A stretch of 64,000 bases of DNA from Membranipora membranacea (lineage: Eukaryota > Bryozoa > Gymnolaemata > Cheilostomatida > Membraniporidae). Under the pieces are notes generated by a model. The model did no database searches. It saw nothing but the letters and a program-made list of their open reading frames with translations, and was not told the origin of the DNA. Shown piece by piece: positions 48,200 through 60,961 of the stretch. Every line of letters starts with the position of its first letter. Position 1 is the first letter of the stretch. Made by a program: the position numbers and the translations under genes. Location: the NCBI GenBank assembly GCA_914767715.1, contig OU612071.1, forward strand, positions 25,727,681 to 25,791,680, written 5' to 3'.

Positions 48200-51100
48200 A
48201 TGGCTGAAGCCTTAGATTTCAGGCATCCTGATCAGCCATCACTGGAGAGCTCACTACAAGCCCCTCCTGGCTCTGAACTGGAGGGCCTTATAGAGGATCT
48301 CAATCCTAACCAGGTGAGCCTGACTGAAGTCATTCAATCACATTTCAGATTTAATCCAGGCAGTTACAGATTAATTGTAAAAAAAAATTTATTCTGCAAT
48401 GTCTCAATTCCATGGGTAAATTATTACTCATGCTTATATCCTCATATAGTATTTGATGTTATTAGTAGGTCTACAACAGATAGTATAATATAATGTCATG
48501 TGTACCACAGAAAGTATATGATTTTATAAGTAGGCCTACCACAGATAGTATCTGATATTACGAATACCACAGATAGTATATTATGAGTACTGTAGGTAGG
48601 AGTCAAGATTGTAATCTGATTGTATTTTATAACAGATTGTTCATCACATACAAAGACCTCGTCACTTACGTCTCAGACATCATCACAACACGTCTTCATC
48701 AGCTGCTTCTGTAGGGAGCCGGAAACAGCTCTCTAACTGAGGAGGTAATAATAATGGTAAGCTTAGTAAGAGATCTCAATCACTAGATATAGCAGCAGGT
48801 GGAGTACAGAGTACAGTTAATGTGGATTGAGTACACAGCGGTCATGTCTATAAACAGCTATTTGTTGCTGGGGTAAGATTATATCATATACCAGGGGTGC
48901 CCAACCTATGGCTCATGAGCCATCTCGGCTCATTTTGGCTTTTTGGGTGGCTCATTTTAATATTTGCAAATTGCCGCGCATAATCTCACACAATGACTAT
49001 GCTTTGCTTTGGTATTTTTGCCAGCACTTATACATGAATGAATATGATACATATATATCACTGACTGTTTCCATGTTGTCTACACGTGACACAACGAGGT
49101 CAGCTCATTTGGTTTGATTGATTTTTTAAATGGCTCATGTGAGAGACAAGGTTGGGCACCCCTGTCATATACCAATAGGCCTTATACTCTTTACAAACCT
49201 GGCATCATGAGTGTCTGTTGACCTTGAAGTTCACCGAAAGCAGTTCAATGATGTCCTAAATATGTTCTCAAATAAAACATAAATGAGGCCATTCTGGAGT
49301 AAATCTGAAAGTTAATTTTTCTTATACAGCCACCGATGGTCTCAAGTTTATACTACAGTCAATGTCTGTATTTTTGATTTTCTCATTATTCATACAATTT
49401 TAATAACATGTACAGCTGAGGAAAGGATATGATGTATCTAAATCAGTACGAGATGAGAAAGGTGGACCTAAGATTAAAACTAGATTCGGTGGGGTACCAT
49501 TAGTACACATGACACGCGATCCAGTGAAGGAGGGGACAGGTATACTTGGCCCCCGACAACAGGAGTGGCTCTCAGGCTTTCCTAATGAAAGCTCAATAGG
49601 GAATCCAGTTCTCTACAAGTAAGAACTTTATACTGAGATTTGAAACTCTTTGATTTATAGTGAAGGTTGTATACGTATAGAGACCTGCCGAAGTCTATTG
49701 TTGTGTTTTAGCCAGTTAATGATTAGTGCACCACTGTCGGTAGGGGAGAGGGAGGCAACATATACCTCAAGAAAAATATCATCATAACCTTGTAATCAAT
49801 CCGAGAATGTCATCTTTTCTTACCTTACAATTATAGAGATCATCAAGCTTATAATCACAGAGAGATTCAAGTTTTTGATATGTTACTTTCAGATATGAGC
49901 AGGAGTTTAGATCTTCTGTAGACGTGGAATCAGAATCTGACTCGGCTCTTAAAGAAGTCAGAGATCTGCCAGATGTTGTCGGTATGTATATGTCTGGTCT
50001 GCCTCATATGTGTACATCTACTTGGTAAATGTACAGCATAACGGGTGAATTTATCTACCAACGGGTTATTCAGTTCCCTTAATGATGTAAATGACGTATA
50101 CATATATACAGCCGAATATAAAATAATTGTCCAGTTTTTTTATTTTTGTGCTTATCTTGCTGGGTCCCTACTGATCACATGACGTGTGAAATGATATATG
50201 ATTATAGTGAGTAAGAAGACAGGATCTAATGTGATAGAGAAGATAGCGAGGAGAAGAGAGGAGAGACATGAATCTGCTCTAGATGAGATGCATCAGGAGT
50301 TACTTCTCATATCTTCTGTAAGTTTATAATATTATATCCTTTCCCAGCAGTGGATGATGTAATTCTGAAAATTCTGATATGCGTATGATGAATTAAGTAG
50401 GTGGTAGAGACGGAACGTGCCGAGTTTGATTTTGCACTCTGAATTGTGGATAACGCTATCAATACGCCTATATAAGGGATGATGAGACCAAACTCTCTAA
50501 TTAGCCAACCTGCCTTTCACTGCCAGACGACTAGTGTCATTTTATGAGTGCATCTTTTATTTTACTAGCATCATTTTTATTTCTAACATTATTATTGTAG
50601 GAGTTGGAGCCTCGAGTTGAGAAAGCTGGATATAATCTTATGGAGAAGTTAGAGGAGAGTAATTCTGAGATCTCACAGCTTGTTAATGAGATAGAGGATA
50701 ACGAGGTAACTCCTCCCCCCCCCCATACTCCTCCCCCTCCCCTCCACCGGGAGATAATAATGGCGCAACCTCGTTATCTAATAAATACTGAAATGTAGAG
50801 CAAAGTATGATTTAATTGTATCAAATCTTACCCTAACAAATCCTCCCAAGACGATTTAAACTCAAAATGAACACAAATATAGAGTATAAATTCGAGTTAT
50901 TTGGAAGGGTTAAGGTTAATTCATTGGGTTTTTCACTAACTCATCTCATTTTCATTATAATATCTGGCTCTGTGACCTAATGGACAAGGCGTCTGACTTC
51001 GAATCAGAAGATTGTGGGTTAGAGTCCCATCAGGGTCAGTTGTTTTGTAATCACCAGTCTCTATCGGATACTATTATAAAATTACACAAGTTACTCTAGC

Positions 51101-54100
51101 CTAGTGAGGATAGTCTGTTAGCTGACCATCTGCTCCTATCTGAGGTTTGACTCAAACAAAATCTACAAGAGATACAGAGGGATCAAAACTGTCCTTGAAA
51201 GTTACTATAGCCTTAGTTCTTCACTTTAAATCTGTGAGTCTGGGGTAGAGAGAGATGGTTCGTCATATTGTTATTACCTGTTTGTAGAAGTTACTGTCTC
51301 AGACACAGACAGAGTTACAGACGACCTGGTCTGATTTACAACAGAAATCATCACAGAGACGTCTCTATATAAATAATAGAACTCAGATGTTAAATACTAT
51401 AGAGGATGAGAGAACTAACAGGGTATGACATCACTTCTAGTCTGTCTCAGACTCTCAGTCTGAACAGCATGGTATCAATAGTCTCATCATATTTTTGGAT
51501 CAAGATCAAGTATCATATCTGGTATTACAATGCTATCTTGTCAAATCTCTCCTGAAACGGCCTCTCATCTGATACAAGATGAAGAATATACATCATTGTT
51601 GACCTATCGGTTTCTGTCACTGCATTGGGTTTTAAAAAAAAGTCAGCTAATTTTCTCCCTCTCTGAGATGTATTACTTTAACCTCTGGCTCTGAAAATTG
51701 ACAATAATATTGTTATTTGTCAAGGAAATTTGAGAGTACACCACAACCTTACTGGTTTGTTTACTTCTGTTTGTAGGTCACTGTCGTACTGAGTAAGTAC
51801 ACAGATATTCTGAAGTCGATCGCTCACGCTGCAAAACCCGACCTTGAATCACAGCTACTTAATAAGACTATACTGAGTAACAGAAGATGTTACTGTGAGC
51901 TCAATATGAGATTATTATCAGCTGATATAGAGAGGGAGAGAAAGATGCATGACATATATAACCTCAAATATAAAGAATGGAAAAAATTCAAGGTAAATTA
52001 CAAAAGACAACTTAGGGATGAGAAAACCAAGTCGGTGATGACTTCAATATCCTATCATCCACCACCTGTACGGGCTATTTGAGGCTAATTTCTATTTTAC
52101 TCCAGTCTAGAAGTAGATGTAGATAATTAATTATTCATGATATTATATTTTAGGTAGCGGAGGCTCTGAAGTCATTTGAGGATTTCATGACACAGAAATG
52201 TATCACAAATCCAACATCAGTAACTGATGTGATCAGGAATATGGTGGAGGATCAGAAACGAGTACAACAGAAAAGGATCGAACTACTCGATACGATCAAG
52301 TAAGTCCCAATATTCATACATGGAGTTTTATGTCACTTGAATAGTTTGGAATCTTAGATAGTCCTAGAACTCTCATTATCCCGTTCATGAAATTCCCCTA
52401 CTAAAACCCAAAGCTAATACTATTCTATGGAAGAATGAGGAATGCTTGAACTGATGATGTCACGCAAGGAAATGCACGCTCATTGAATTCTGTAGAGGTC
52501 GGAGATGACTAATCAATGATTTTATCTCAGAATATTCACCTAATTGTAAAACTCAGGGTATGAAATCACTCTATACCCATCTTTGCCTGACAATCTGTAC
52601 TATGCTAGTTTGATGGATGAATGGTTGCCCATAGCTATATCAGGGAAATTCAGACATGCTGGGTGTCCTTGCTATAGATGATGTCATCAACAGAGTCAGC
52701 ACAGTGATGTTGTACAAAGGAGTTAACTCTGGTTTATGAGTATGTCAACTTATTCTTCGCCACCTATTCTAAGTGCTAGCTTACGATGTACATATTCGAA
52801 TTATCTAAGTTTGAGACTGTTTTATATGTGCATAGAGTTATCTTATTTTCAGACTGAGTTGATTAAGTCCGGCGCTGTGTTACCCCAGGAAGCGGATCAG
52901 TTAGTAAATGATACTCTCATACCGATGATCGGAAGTCAACAGAAGATTTACGAGGCTAATATGGAACAGATTGATGTAAGTCTGTAGTTTCAGTATTGAG
53001 TTTATATATTATCTGCCCATAGTGTGGAAGGTATATCATAAAATGGCTTTTAGTGTAGTATTATATATTAGTGTAGTGTAGGATAGTATTTATAGTAATT
53101 TAAAGAATAAAGTTTTTGATTCTTTGTCTCATAGACTTTGATATTTAGTCTTGGTACTCCTTTTACATATCACATCTCAAGCATTGATCATGTAGGGTAG
53201 TTCTAGCTTTCCTCTCCCTCGACTCAAGATTCAGTGAGCCTGAATGATATCAGAGTCTCACATCAGCCTCACCAGGTCTTAATGCTGATTGTTTACAGAG
53301 AGAGATAGAGAAGCAGGGTAATCAGATAACAGAACAACTTCAGCTTCTATTTAAGTATTGTCAGGGAGCTGCTCATATCTGGGATGTTCATGAGGTACGT
53401 ATTATACTAGAGTTACCAAGAAATATGAAATACTGTCTGAAAACAGTTTGAAGATCCCATCATTCCGAAGGAAGTTCCCTAATACTGGCATGACTTGGAG
53501 GGTCTTTCTATTAAAAACTGCCAAAATCACAATCTGACCACTCACTCACTGAGTGATTGAGACCTGCTAGTGTCTTGCTCAGAAATCGCTCACCCATTGA
53601 TTTAACTATATACATTATGAGTGAGCGATCTTGGAAGGAATTTGTCTAAATGAAACACCAAGTGAGCGTTAATTTTGAGCGATGTGATGGTGATGATTTG
53701 CTATAGTAAAGCATCGATCTTTCTAATTAAAAGACCCCCCCTGGCTGTTGTGACTTATGGGAGACTTGAGCTTATGAGACGTAATTTTTCATTTACAGAT
53801 TGGATTAGCTCAGACAGAGAGAGCTTTACAGGAAAAGTTACTGCTGGCCAGACGAGATCACGACCTTGAGAATCAAGATAGAGAGAATCAGCTCGATATA
53901 ATAATGGATAAGATGAGGCAAGACGCTAACGAGATCAACCTCTCCAAAAATCTCAAAAAGGTAATGAAAACTTTTATTGTGAAATACAAGAATAGTACTT
54001 CTATAGGTCTTCTAAACTGCGTAATACACAGCATAATACAATACGTATCACATAACATAATACCCGGCGTGAGGGATTGAATAATTCACAGTGATGTACC

Positions 54101-57100
54101 AAGCGTACACATGCATACAACGCGTAATGCACTGCATGATACAAAGCGTGATACACTGTGTCTAAAGCTTCCACTAATTCTTGCAAATGAAATTTCGTAC
54201 GAATCTCAGCCTGCCACACATGATGGTACTAATGTTTTCGTGAAAATTTATACGAATCGTGAGAAAACAACCCCCGTGTGGCCTGAGCTGTGTTATACAA
54301 TGCGTAATGCACAGCGCAATACACTGTGTTACACACTGTGTCATACACTATGTTACACACTGTGTTTAACACAGCGTAATACACAGCGGGATACTTTACA
54401 GGATTAGTATCATTTATTGTTAATTTTCTCAACAGCCCGAGTGCCTCATGGCATAGTGAACATGATTTTGTCATCTCATTTACGTAGCTCGGAGTATGAA
54501 TCCCCTTGTTATGTCATGTAAGTATGTTATCTTGACGTCACGACATGATGTTGTGTATATCATGCAGGTTAAAGACAGTCTTGATCAGATAGGAGTTATG
54601 TATGAGAGATTTCACAGAGATCAGATATCTGTAGTTCAGACTTATCCCCACATGGTTAGAGAAGAGAAAGAAGACTTTGATCTCGCTATCAGAAGCTACT
54701 TTAGTGTGGATAGAGAGATGCCAGATAATCAACAGGTATAACAACTCATGCAACCCAACATTTGGCCTTATTTCAACGAAGATAATATTTATTAATCTAT
54801 TTTCCTCAGTGTTGAATTTGCCCCCTCCCATCTTCATCCAGCACACAACTCTTCCTGGTCTCTGAGTTATATTACCTCTCTGTTCTTTCATCAAATCTCA
54901 GGCTTATGAAAACTGTCTATCAGTTTTAAGTAAAAATTGAACCTCCTACCATATCTGACTCTGATCCCCACCCTGATACTCCTGATAATCTCCAATCTGA
55001 TTAAAAGGTTGATTAAAATCCGATGTCTTATCACTTGCCCATCCCGAGGCATGGGCGGCGAAATATTATTGCCTTATTGGCGAGGCCGCAATATCTGCGC
55101 CAATTTGCTCTCTGTTTGCAGGCAGGTCGGAGCACACCTGGGGGACCAACCAATCCCCAGTAGAAGATGGCCTGCAGTGGGATTCGAACCCACGACCTTC
55201 AACACTTGCGTGTTGAAGTCCGGCGCTCTAACCAACTGAGCCAACTCCTACTCCTACGCCTAACTCACATGCTCCCTCGTTGAAACATTGCACTGATGTT
55301 TATCTATTGCTTTGACGATTATTCGTCATAATGAATTATGCCGCTTCACTGATATGTTAATTTCTGCTGACCAGCTGGAAGACTTGGAGGAGATTTTCTC
55401 ACCTCTCACAGGCGAGCAGAAGGTTGAATGGACAAAGAAGATACAGTCACTACTCCATGTAAATCTTATATCTAATCCATACTAATCTCCACCAAATCAC
55501 TCTCATCTCCATACATTCAATCAACTCTGATCAGTCAGAATGTGATGAAAGTTCAGACTCACCAATTTTGAAATGAGTGTCCAGACCATCTCTTGGCTGA
55601 GTGCTTATCATACTTGTCATTGTCATTTAGTAATTGGACCTTTTGCTAAATGATCACTTTACTGCAGTGCCTGGTTATCTCCCCTGGTACCTCATTTTCC
55701 ACTAGTTCCTGTCTGCTCTCACACATACACACATTTCCTTGTGTTCATCTCTAAGCAAACTGACTTCTCCCTCATCTATTAATCGATAAATTTAGCTGAA
55801 GGACCTAAGCCGTAAGTTAGTGAGGAAGAGGGCTAACCAGTATAAAAGAAGGAGTCCCAGCCCCGTTTCACCAAGTAATAAGACTGCAGCTACGTTCTCT
55901 CCCAGACCTCTCTCACTCATTCAGAATCTTCCTGTACATTTCTATCTATCACTGCTTTATCTCTCTATATATACAATCCTGTATACATAAAATCTCAAGT
56001 GTTTTTACTTCGTATATCACGCCTACAGCTCCATAATTAACACATTTAAAATTGTGATGCGGCACAAAAAAACCGATAGATTGGTGGCATCAGACAACCC
56101 CCCACTCAAGTATACAACCCTCACATTAATAGTTAGTCACCATTATCTAATTCTAGCTGAACAAGGAGGCACGAAAATTAATTCAGTAACAATAGGGCTT
56201 GATACAAACTGAGATCTCAGAAAACTCAAATTTTTTAATGCACCCCTCGATGCAGCACTTTACCTGGTATATGCTTTATTATAATTCCCCCTCTGTTGTC
56301 TTTGTAGCCTGCTGACTTTGTAACCTGCTGACTTTGTAACCTGCTGACTTTGTAACCTGCTGACTTTCCTGCTGACAGGCCCAGATATATATGACTGGTA
56401 AAGCTGATCTACAGATGAAGGATGTGATATCTCGTATGGTTACTCATAATCCTAACTCCTGGCCTCATACCATCAATCTACTCGTAACTATTACCTCTTC
56501 TATATCTCACTGTAATGTATCTATATTCTACCCACACTGACATGTAGACTTCCCAACCTAAATTTTCCAAAATGCTTACAAAAATTTCCAAACTGCTTAA
56601 AACGCTTACAAAACTATGGGCGCCCTATATGACCAGTAATTGCCTCAAAAATCTTTTCGCGCTAAGGTCTTTTAACCACACAACATCGCCACTTCTCAGT
56701 AGCATCGGAATGCGGGTTGCACAAAACCAACTTTTATACCTGAATAGTCATCATCATAATGGCAAAACTTTAAGCCTTAGTAGTGTCCAAAATAGCTCTT
56801 CCCAATCTGCTTGCAAACAGTCAGCAATCTGGTGTCTTGAGTCTAATAAACACAGGGGCAGGAGATCTGAGTTATCTCCCCCTAACAAGGAGGTGGGCAA
56901 CTTTGTTACTCTGATTGAAGAAAAGATGAAAGTTGACTCATGTTAGCAGGGAGATGTAAGACTTGAACAGGTAAATCAACCAATCCAATCAACCCAATGG
57001 TTTTCTGATGCCAATACCAGAGTTTTAGACTATCAATCAACAATGACAATATTATGCAAGTAAGCTGAAGCAAAGATGCGTTTTTTGATAACCTGATTAG

Positions 57101-58147
57101 GTAAACAGCTGTGTTTGAAAAACCATAAATGCGTACAGCTAGCGTTTTGCGTTTAAAACTCAATTAGTGTCAAATAAGCGTTCATAAACGCTTTAAGCGT
57201 ACAGGTTGGCAAGTAATATGGACATGTTGACTACACTATTTACATGTATATCTCTGATCTCTAGTTTGAATACCTTCCATGTTCCAACCCCTAATTAATT
57301 TTATACCAAATTCCTTCTGATGGTACTCACGCTAAGTGAATTAGTTCACTCTCTATCCACCAGAGATATACATGCAGTAGTATATCACATCATCAGTGTG
57401 TATACTACCTTATACCTCATGTCTACATCATACCATCAGAGCATTCATCCTCATACTTGAGTCCTCCTAACACCCCATAATTCTCTGTAGTCAGAAAATG
57501 ACTCCATCCATCTATTTTCTGTACTTTCCATCTGATTATCAGTCCTCACCTCATAGTGTCATCATTCAGTCATATAATACGCCTCTGTTAGTCAGACCAA
57601 GGAGTCTCTAACTCCTTGGTCAGATCAATCCTCTTATTCAGAGTACTCTACATTTGTACAAAGAAGCCACTGTACATCATACCATTACATCCTCACAGGA
57701 ATTATGTTGTCCCTCAGTATTGAAAGGAGTTTCTTATTATAGCAAGATTCTGGCTTTGAAACCCTAGCATGACAACAGGCTTTTGCTCAGTTATTTTAGG
57801 TTGCTTGTGCCATCAAGTTGGACATCAGATGAATGAAGTTACCTTTATAATATAGCTTGTCATGTATTTTTTTATGTTTTGATGGGATGACAATAGATAT
57901 GTGATTGACAATCGACGCCTTAGCTGTAGAATGTAAAGTGAGACATAGGGGTGTTGATTTTGTCCTACATGATAATATTTTAGACAGTTTCCCACAATGC
58001 ATCTCTCTAATCAACTCACTCTTACAGATGATAATCGGACAGAAGCAGAAATCTGGATACCCGATAGATGAGGAATTAGCCAGTCTACAGCTGACCTCAA
58101 GCTCTTGTACAGCGAGTCGTGTCGTCTCGAGCAGCCTCTCGAGCTGA
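48200..58147 (+). CDS. CCDC180: CCDC180-like coiled-coil protein, copy 2
   Basis: Exons: 48200-48313, 49416-49618, 49893-49981, 50208-50317, 50601-50705, 51288-51422, 51777-51992, 52154-52299, 52853-52975, 53299-53394, 53799-53960, 54568-54735, then four not in copy 1: 55375-55458 (LEDLEEIFSPL), 55796-55933 (LKDLSRKLVRKRANQYKRR), 56379-56483 (AQIYMTGKADLQMKD) and 58028-58147, which ends at TGA or splices on. The optional second exon of copy 1 (equivalent at 48636) here has an in-frame TGA at 48738-48740, and its GTGAGT donor is changed to TTGAGT. The upstream acceptor of exon 3 is also lost (ACAG to ACAT), leaving TACAG|CTGAGG. Skipping exon 2 keeps the frame, so the gene may still be functional. 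No DUF4456 half is found before the window's inverted copy. Confidence 0.72.
48892..49164. mobile_element. hAT-like MITE
   Basis: 273 bp with terminal inverted repeats CAGGGGTGCCCAACCT and AGGTTGGGCACCCCTG and a perfect 8-bp target duplication TCATATAC (48884-48891 and 49165-49172). Copy 1 has the uninterrupted site near 20395-20415. The 8-bp duplication and CAGGGGTG ends identify the hAT superfamily. The 69-codon frame inside is not a transposase. Confidence 0.9.
50966..51038 (+). tRNA. tRNA-Arg(TCG)-like gene in CCDC180 intron, copy 2
   Basis: Counterpart of 22203-22275 with the same cloverleaf and anticodon TCG. The anticodon loop is CTTCGAA, so position 37 is the expected purine. The T loop again reads TTAGA instead of TTCGA. 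One D-stem base differs (GTGACC versus GTGGCC). Confidence 0.65.
55169..55249 (-). repeat. tRNA-derived repeat with elongated anticodon stem
   Basis: On the minus strand: GGCTCAGTTGGTTAGAGCGC (box A) and GTGGGTTCGAATCCCAC (box B) as in a normal tRNA, but the anticodon region is a 9-bp perfect stem (CTTCAACAC / GTGTTGAAG) closed by GCAA, with no seven-base anticodon loop. It cannot decode; probably a SINE head. It lies in a CCDC180 intron. Confidence 0.65.
56307..56378 (+). repeat. 17-bp tandem repeat at a 3' splice site
   Basis: About four copies of CCTGCTGACTTTGTAAC run directly into the acceptor CTGACAG used for exon 56379-56483. The first copy is preceded by TTTGTAG, itself a usable acceptor; in later copies the same place reads TTTGTAA. 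Confidence 0.75.
56548..57214. mobile_element. Putative DNA transposon or MITE
   Basis: 667 bp bounded by 12-bp inverted ends ACTTCCCAACCT and AGGTTGGCAAGT (one mismatch), with further subterminal GCTTA/TAAGC words. No target duplication is obvious. A 124-codon plus-strand frame inside (56572-56946) has no recognisable domain. It lies in the last CCDC180 intron of copy 2. Confidence 0.45.
57215..58027. other. Intron, nothing recognised
   Basis: Noncoding, except for an 11-bp perfect hairpin at 57595-57621 (GACCAAGGAGT, loop CTCTA, ACTCCTTGGTC). No gene seen. Confidence 0.45.
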
Positions 58148-58479
58148 AGGGGCTACCAGTGCTGCTAGTAATAAAACTCGTGATGTCACCGCAACTGAGC
58201 CACCAGCTGCTCCCTCATTAGTGTGAGTATTATAAGCGCTGTACAGTTAGTTACTCAGTTAAGAGACACCACTAATGGTTTCGAGGTTCAACCCCAACAC
58301 ATTCCATCAACTAAATTTTACCAGGCTGTAATCCGTTGCTAATCATAGGATTCAAAATGCGCCAGAACAATATGAACCGCAATTAGCGATTAATGCTAGA
58401 TTGTGGGGTCCCACAATCAAACCAAACCATAAATCTAGATTTAATTTTACTTTAAATAAAGTAAATTTTTGGGAATAAG

Positions 58480-58549
58480 GTAGCCGGTCAGTCGGTAGAG
58501 CATCAGACTCATAATCTGAGGGTCCAGGGTTTGAGTCCCGGTTCGGACG
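58480..58549 (+). repeat. tRNA-Lys-derived repeat or tRNA pseudogene
   Basis: AGTCGGTAGAGCATCAGACT and AATCTGAGGGTCCAGGGTTT match the D, anticodon and T arms of tRNA-Lys. The anticodon loop is CTCATAA (CAT), the T loop is changed to TTTGA, and the 5' acceptor strand and D stem are disrupted (GGTAGCCGGTCAG). It does not fold properly, so it is a pseudogene or SINE head. Confidence 0.55.
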
Positions 58550-59590
58550 GTGGCTTAATTTTAATCAAGTGCCCATGGGAACTATGAAATTGGAAAGTGG
58601 AAAACATAGGAAAGGAGTCAGAGGAGTGTAAAGGTTAATGGTGCAGGACCTGTAAAAATCCAATCACTAGTAGTAATTAAATTTAGTACATGCATGCCTC
58701 TCATCCTAACCAGGCCTTTGCAGAACAGGAATTAAAATACTGGAGGTCCACTTTGGGTCTCCCACATATAGTAAAACGCTGCTTCTTCGATTATGGGTTA
58801 AAGGATGGCGCAGGACTGTTTATCATTGGTCCCAACACCTTTACTATACTGCTATGAAGACACAGGAAAGTTTAGGCTGGCTATGACCCTAAATGGGTTG
58901 AAGGATGGCTCTGGTGCAAAAAGAGATCCACAACTCTTGTCAGAGTTTAATGAGGATTTTTATCGCATCTTTAATATTATAGAACAAATACAGAACAATA
59001 TTGCAGTTGGGTTCAGGGACTGTCCATGCCCGACCCCTAACTTTGACCACCCTCATGTGCTGCGCAATGCTGTTGGTACGGGTGGTAACCATGTTACATA
59101 GTGTGGGACTATCAGGCTGTACACAAAGACACTTGTGAAATCCTGGCCCGATGATGTTGTAAAACTATATCTATATATTATCATTCATTCCATGTCATAA
59201 CCATATATGGCCTAACCATCTGAATAAAGGTTTTCAGTTTATACACCGCAATTCAAATTCATCATATGCACAAACTAAGTGACAGACTGACATTAAATCA
59301 GAGTTATATTTGACACTGATTAACATGCTGACATAAGAAGATGGGCCATCTGTGTTACATGGTTAATCGCACTGTGTCATCTCATATCTGGTCATCATCA
59401 TCATAAGCAGTCCGTCGGGTGGACGATGACTTTTCGAGTTTTATGGTCTCCGGATCAAAGACATATCTCCGCCATTGGTGCTAAACCACTTCTCCTGTAT
59501 ATTTTGTTGTTTGGAACTTTATCTTTCAATGTTGTTTTCATGATCTCTCTCAGGTGCCTCATCATGTATGCATTCAGTTTCTTGACCTGT
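58550..59590. other. Unassigned
   Basis: Intergenic. A 98-codon frame (58805-59101) begins M-A-Q-D-C-L-S-L-V and has no recognised domain, splice context or second copy for comparison; I do not call it a gene. Confidence 0.4.
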
Positions 59591-59897
59591 GACAATATAG
59601 CTCAGCGTAAGCGGCGTTGCCTGCATGGCAATTTGGACCTGGGTTCGAGACCCTCTATATAACTGAACATTTTGATCATCATCCTATCTCTTAGTAGATC
59701 ATAACAAGTATGACGAGTTGTGACGTCCCACACGGTGTGCCAGCTGATTCTTAATGCCGATAGACTCTCGTCACCTTGGAAGTTTGAGAGGCCATAACTT
59801 CTTCAATATTTGGATTCCTCTAAAGCTGAAAATCGCTCACATAATAAAATATGGAGAATAAAATGTAGTACAAAATAACAGCCTCAAACGAAGTCTT
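59591..59897 (+). mobile_element. tRNA-headed repeat related to 37173-37448
   Basis: Starts GACAATATAGCTCAGCGTAAGCGG (given here as two boxes: TAGCTCAGCG and GGGTTCGAGACC) and continues with the arm CCTTGGAAGTTTGAGAGGCC to CAAACGAAGTCTTC. The same order is found in the copy-2-specific insertion, so this is an independent member of that family, 33 bp from the start of inverted copy 3. Confidence 0.65.
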
Positions 59898-60497
59898 CAA
59901 GTATCATATTATCATTGTTAGCTACAGGTGTGTTAGCTATTATACCCTGGATGTCATTTGGTACACTTGTTATACTATCTGATTGTACCATAAGATATCT
60001 GTGGAACCAGATTCAGTAACACCACCTTTCCCTTCTCTCTATGGTCTGACTATATCCGGGAAGGTAATGTTTAATAAAATATGATGAGACGGAGATCAGA
60101 GTAGGCTGAACTCACAAGCAGATCGATTTTTCTTAAATAGATAGTTTATGCTAAAAGTTAATACAGCAATGTGTTTACATTATTATGATAATGAACTCTA
60201 GTTGGTCACAGCCTCTTCTTTAACCTGATCAAAGTAGAATACAAATTTAATCCTGCGGAGCAGTCAATCCAGCTCCCTAACTGTGTACTGGTTCTCAGTC
60301 AATCTAAGATTCAGGCAAATTCAAGCGGGCAAATATGTGCCAACTCACCCATGTGTCGTTTCTGCAGGTTGATACTCGATTAATCAATCTCCAGCTCATA
60401 CCTAATTGAAACACCCCCATATGATATCTAGGCAATCAAAGAAAGGAAGTTTGGTTTGAAATCTCAAACTCAGCTTACTATATAGTTGCACACATTG

Positions 60498-60521
60498 ACA
60501 GACATCGATATGATTAATAAG
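60498..60521 (-). other. Empty site of the SINE-like insertion
   Basis: A single copy of the 24-mer that flanks the insertions at 7185 and 43637; adjoining sequence is continuous on both sides. Confidence 0.85.
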
Positions 60522-60961
60522 CTGTGTCCGTGTCTGTTTAATTATGGGTATCAAATAACTATTTATAGCTAGGCTATCAGTATACATGACAATTCATATC
60601 TGTCCAATAAATAAAGTACAAAACAAGATCAACAGCAGTCTGCTTTCAGCAAAGTAAGTAAGCAGTTGTCTTCATCATGCAGCTATTCCAAATTTAACCT
60701 CATAACTCATATACATCTCGTAATTCACTTTCAAATGTTCTGTTCATCTGCGTCTCTTCAACCATATTTTAATCCTCACATGCAAAATGGCAGGCATTCT
60801 AAATACCTAACTAGGCATTCAATCCCAAAATACACGCAACCCCAAATGCTGAACATACCTCTCAATTTTATTATTCTTTATCAGAAGTTGTCACATGATG
60901 AGTAAAGAGGAGACAACTTCTTTCAGGATTTTCTAGTTCACAGTTTTAGTTATCTTTAGTA

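Larger units (their letters stand above)
35701..54869 (+). repeat. Segmental duplication, copy 2
   Basis: Direct repeat of 746-26106, with the same gene order. Private changes: a 1.46-kb insertion (36303-37762), a 2.24-kb LINE deletion (junction near 45801), absence of the LTR element and local tandem duplication, and a hAT-like MITE (48892-49164). After GAGTTA at 54864-54869 the CCDC180 intron continues normally, whereas copy 1 enters a LINE. Confidence 0.95.

Noticed and set aside
48908-49117. 69-residue ORF
   Set aside because: Lies inside a hAT-like MITE with both inverted ends; not a transposase.
58480-58549. Functional tRNA-Met(CAT)
   Set aside because: Arms match tRNA-Lys rather than tRNA-Met; acceptor and D stems do not pair and the T loop is altered.
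58805-59101. 98-residue ORF
   Set aside because: No domain, homologue, splice context or second copy; length is within chance for this much sequence.
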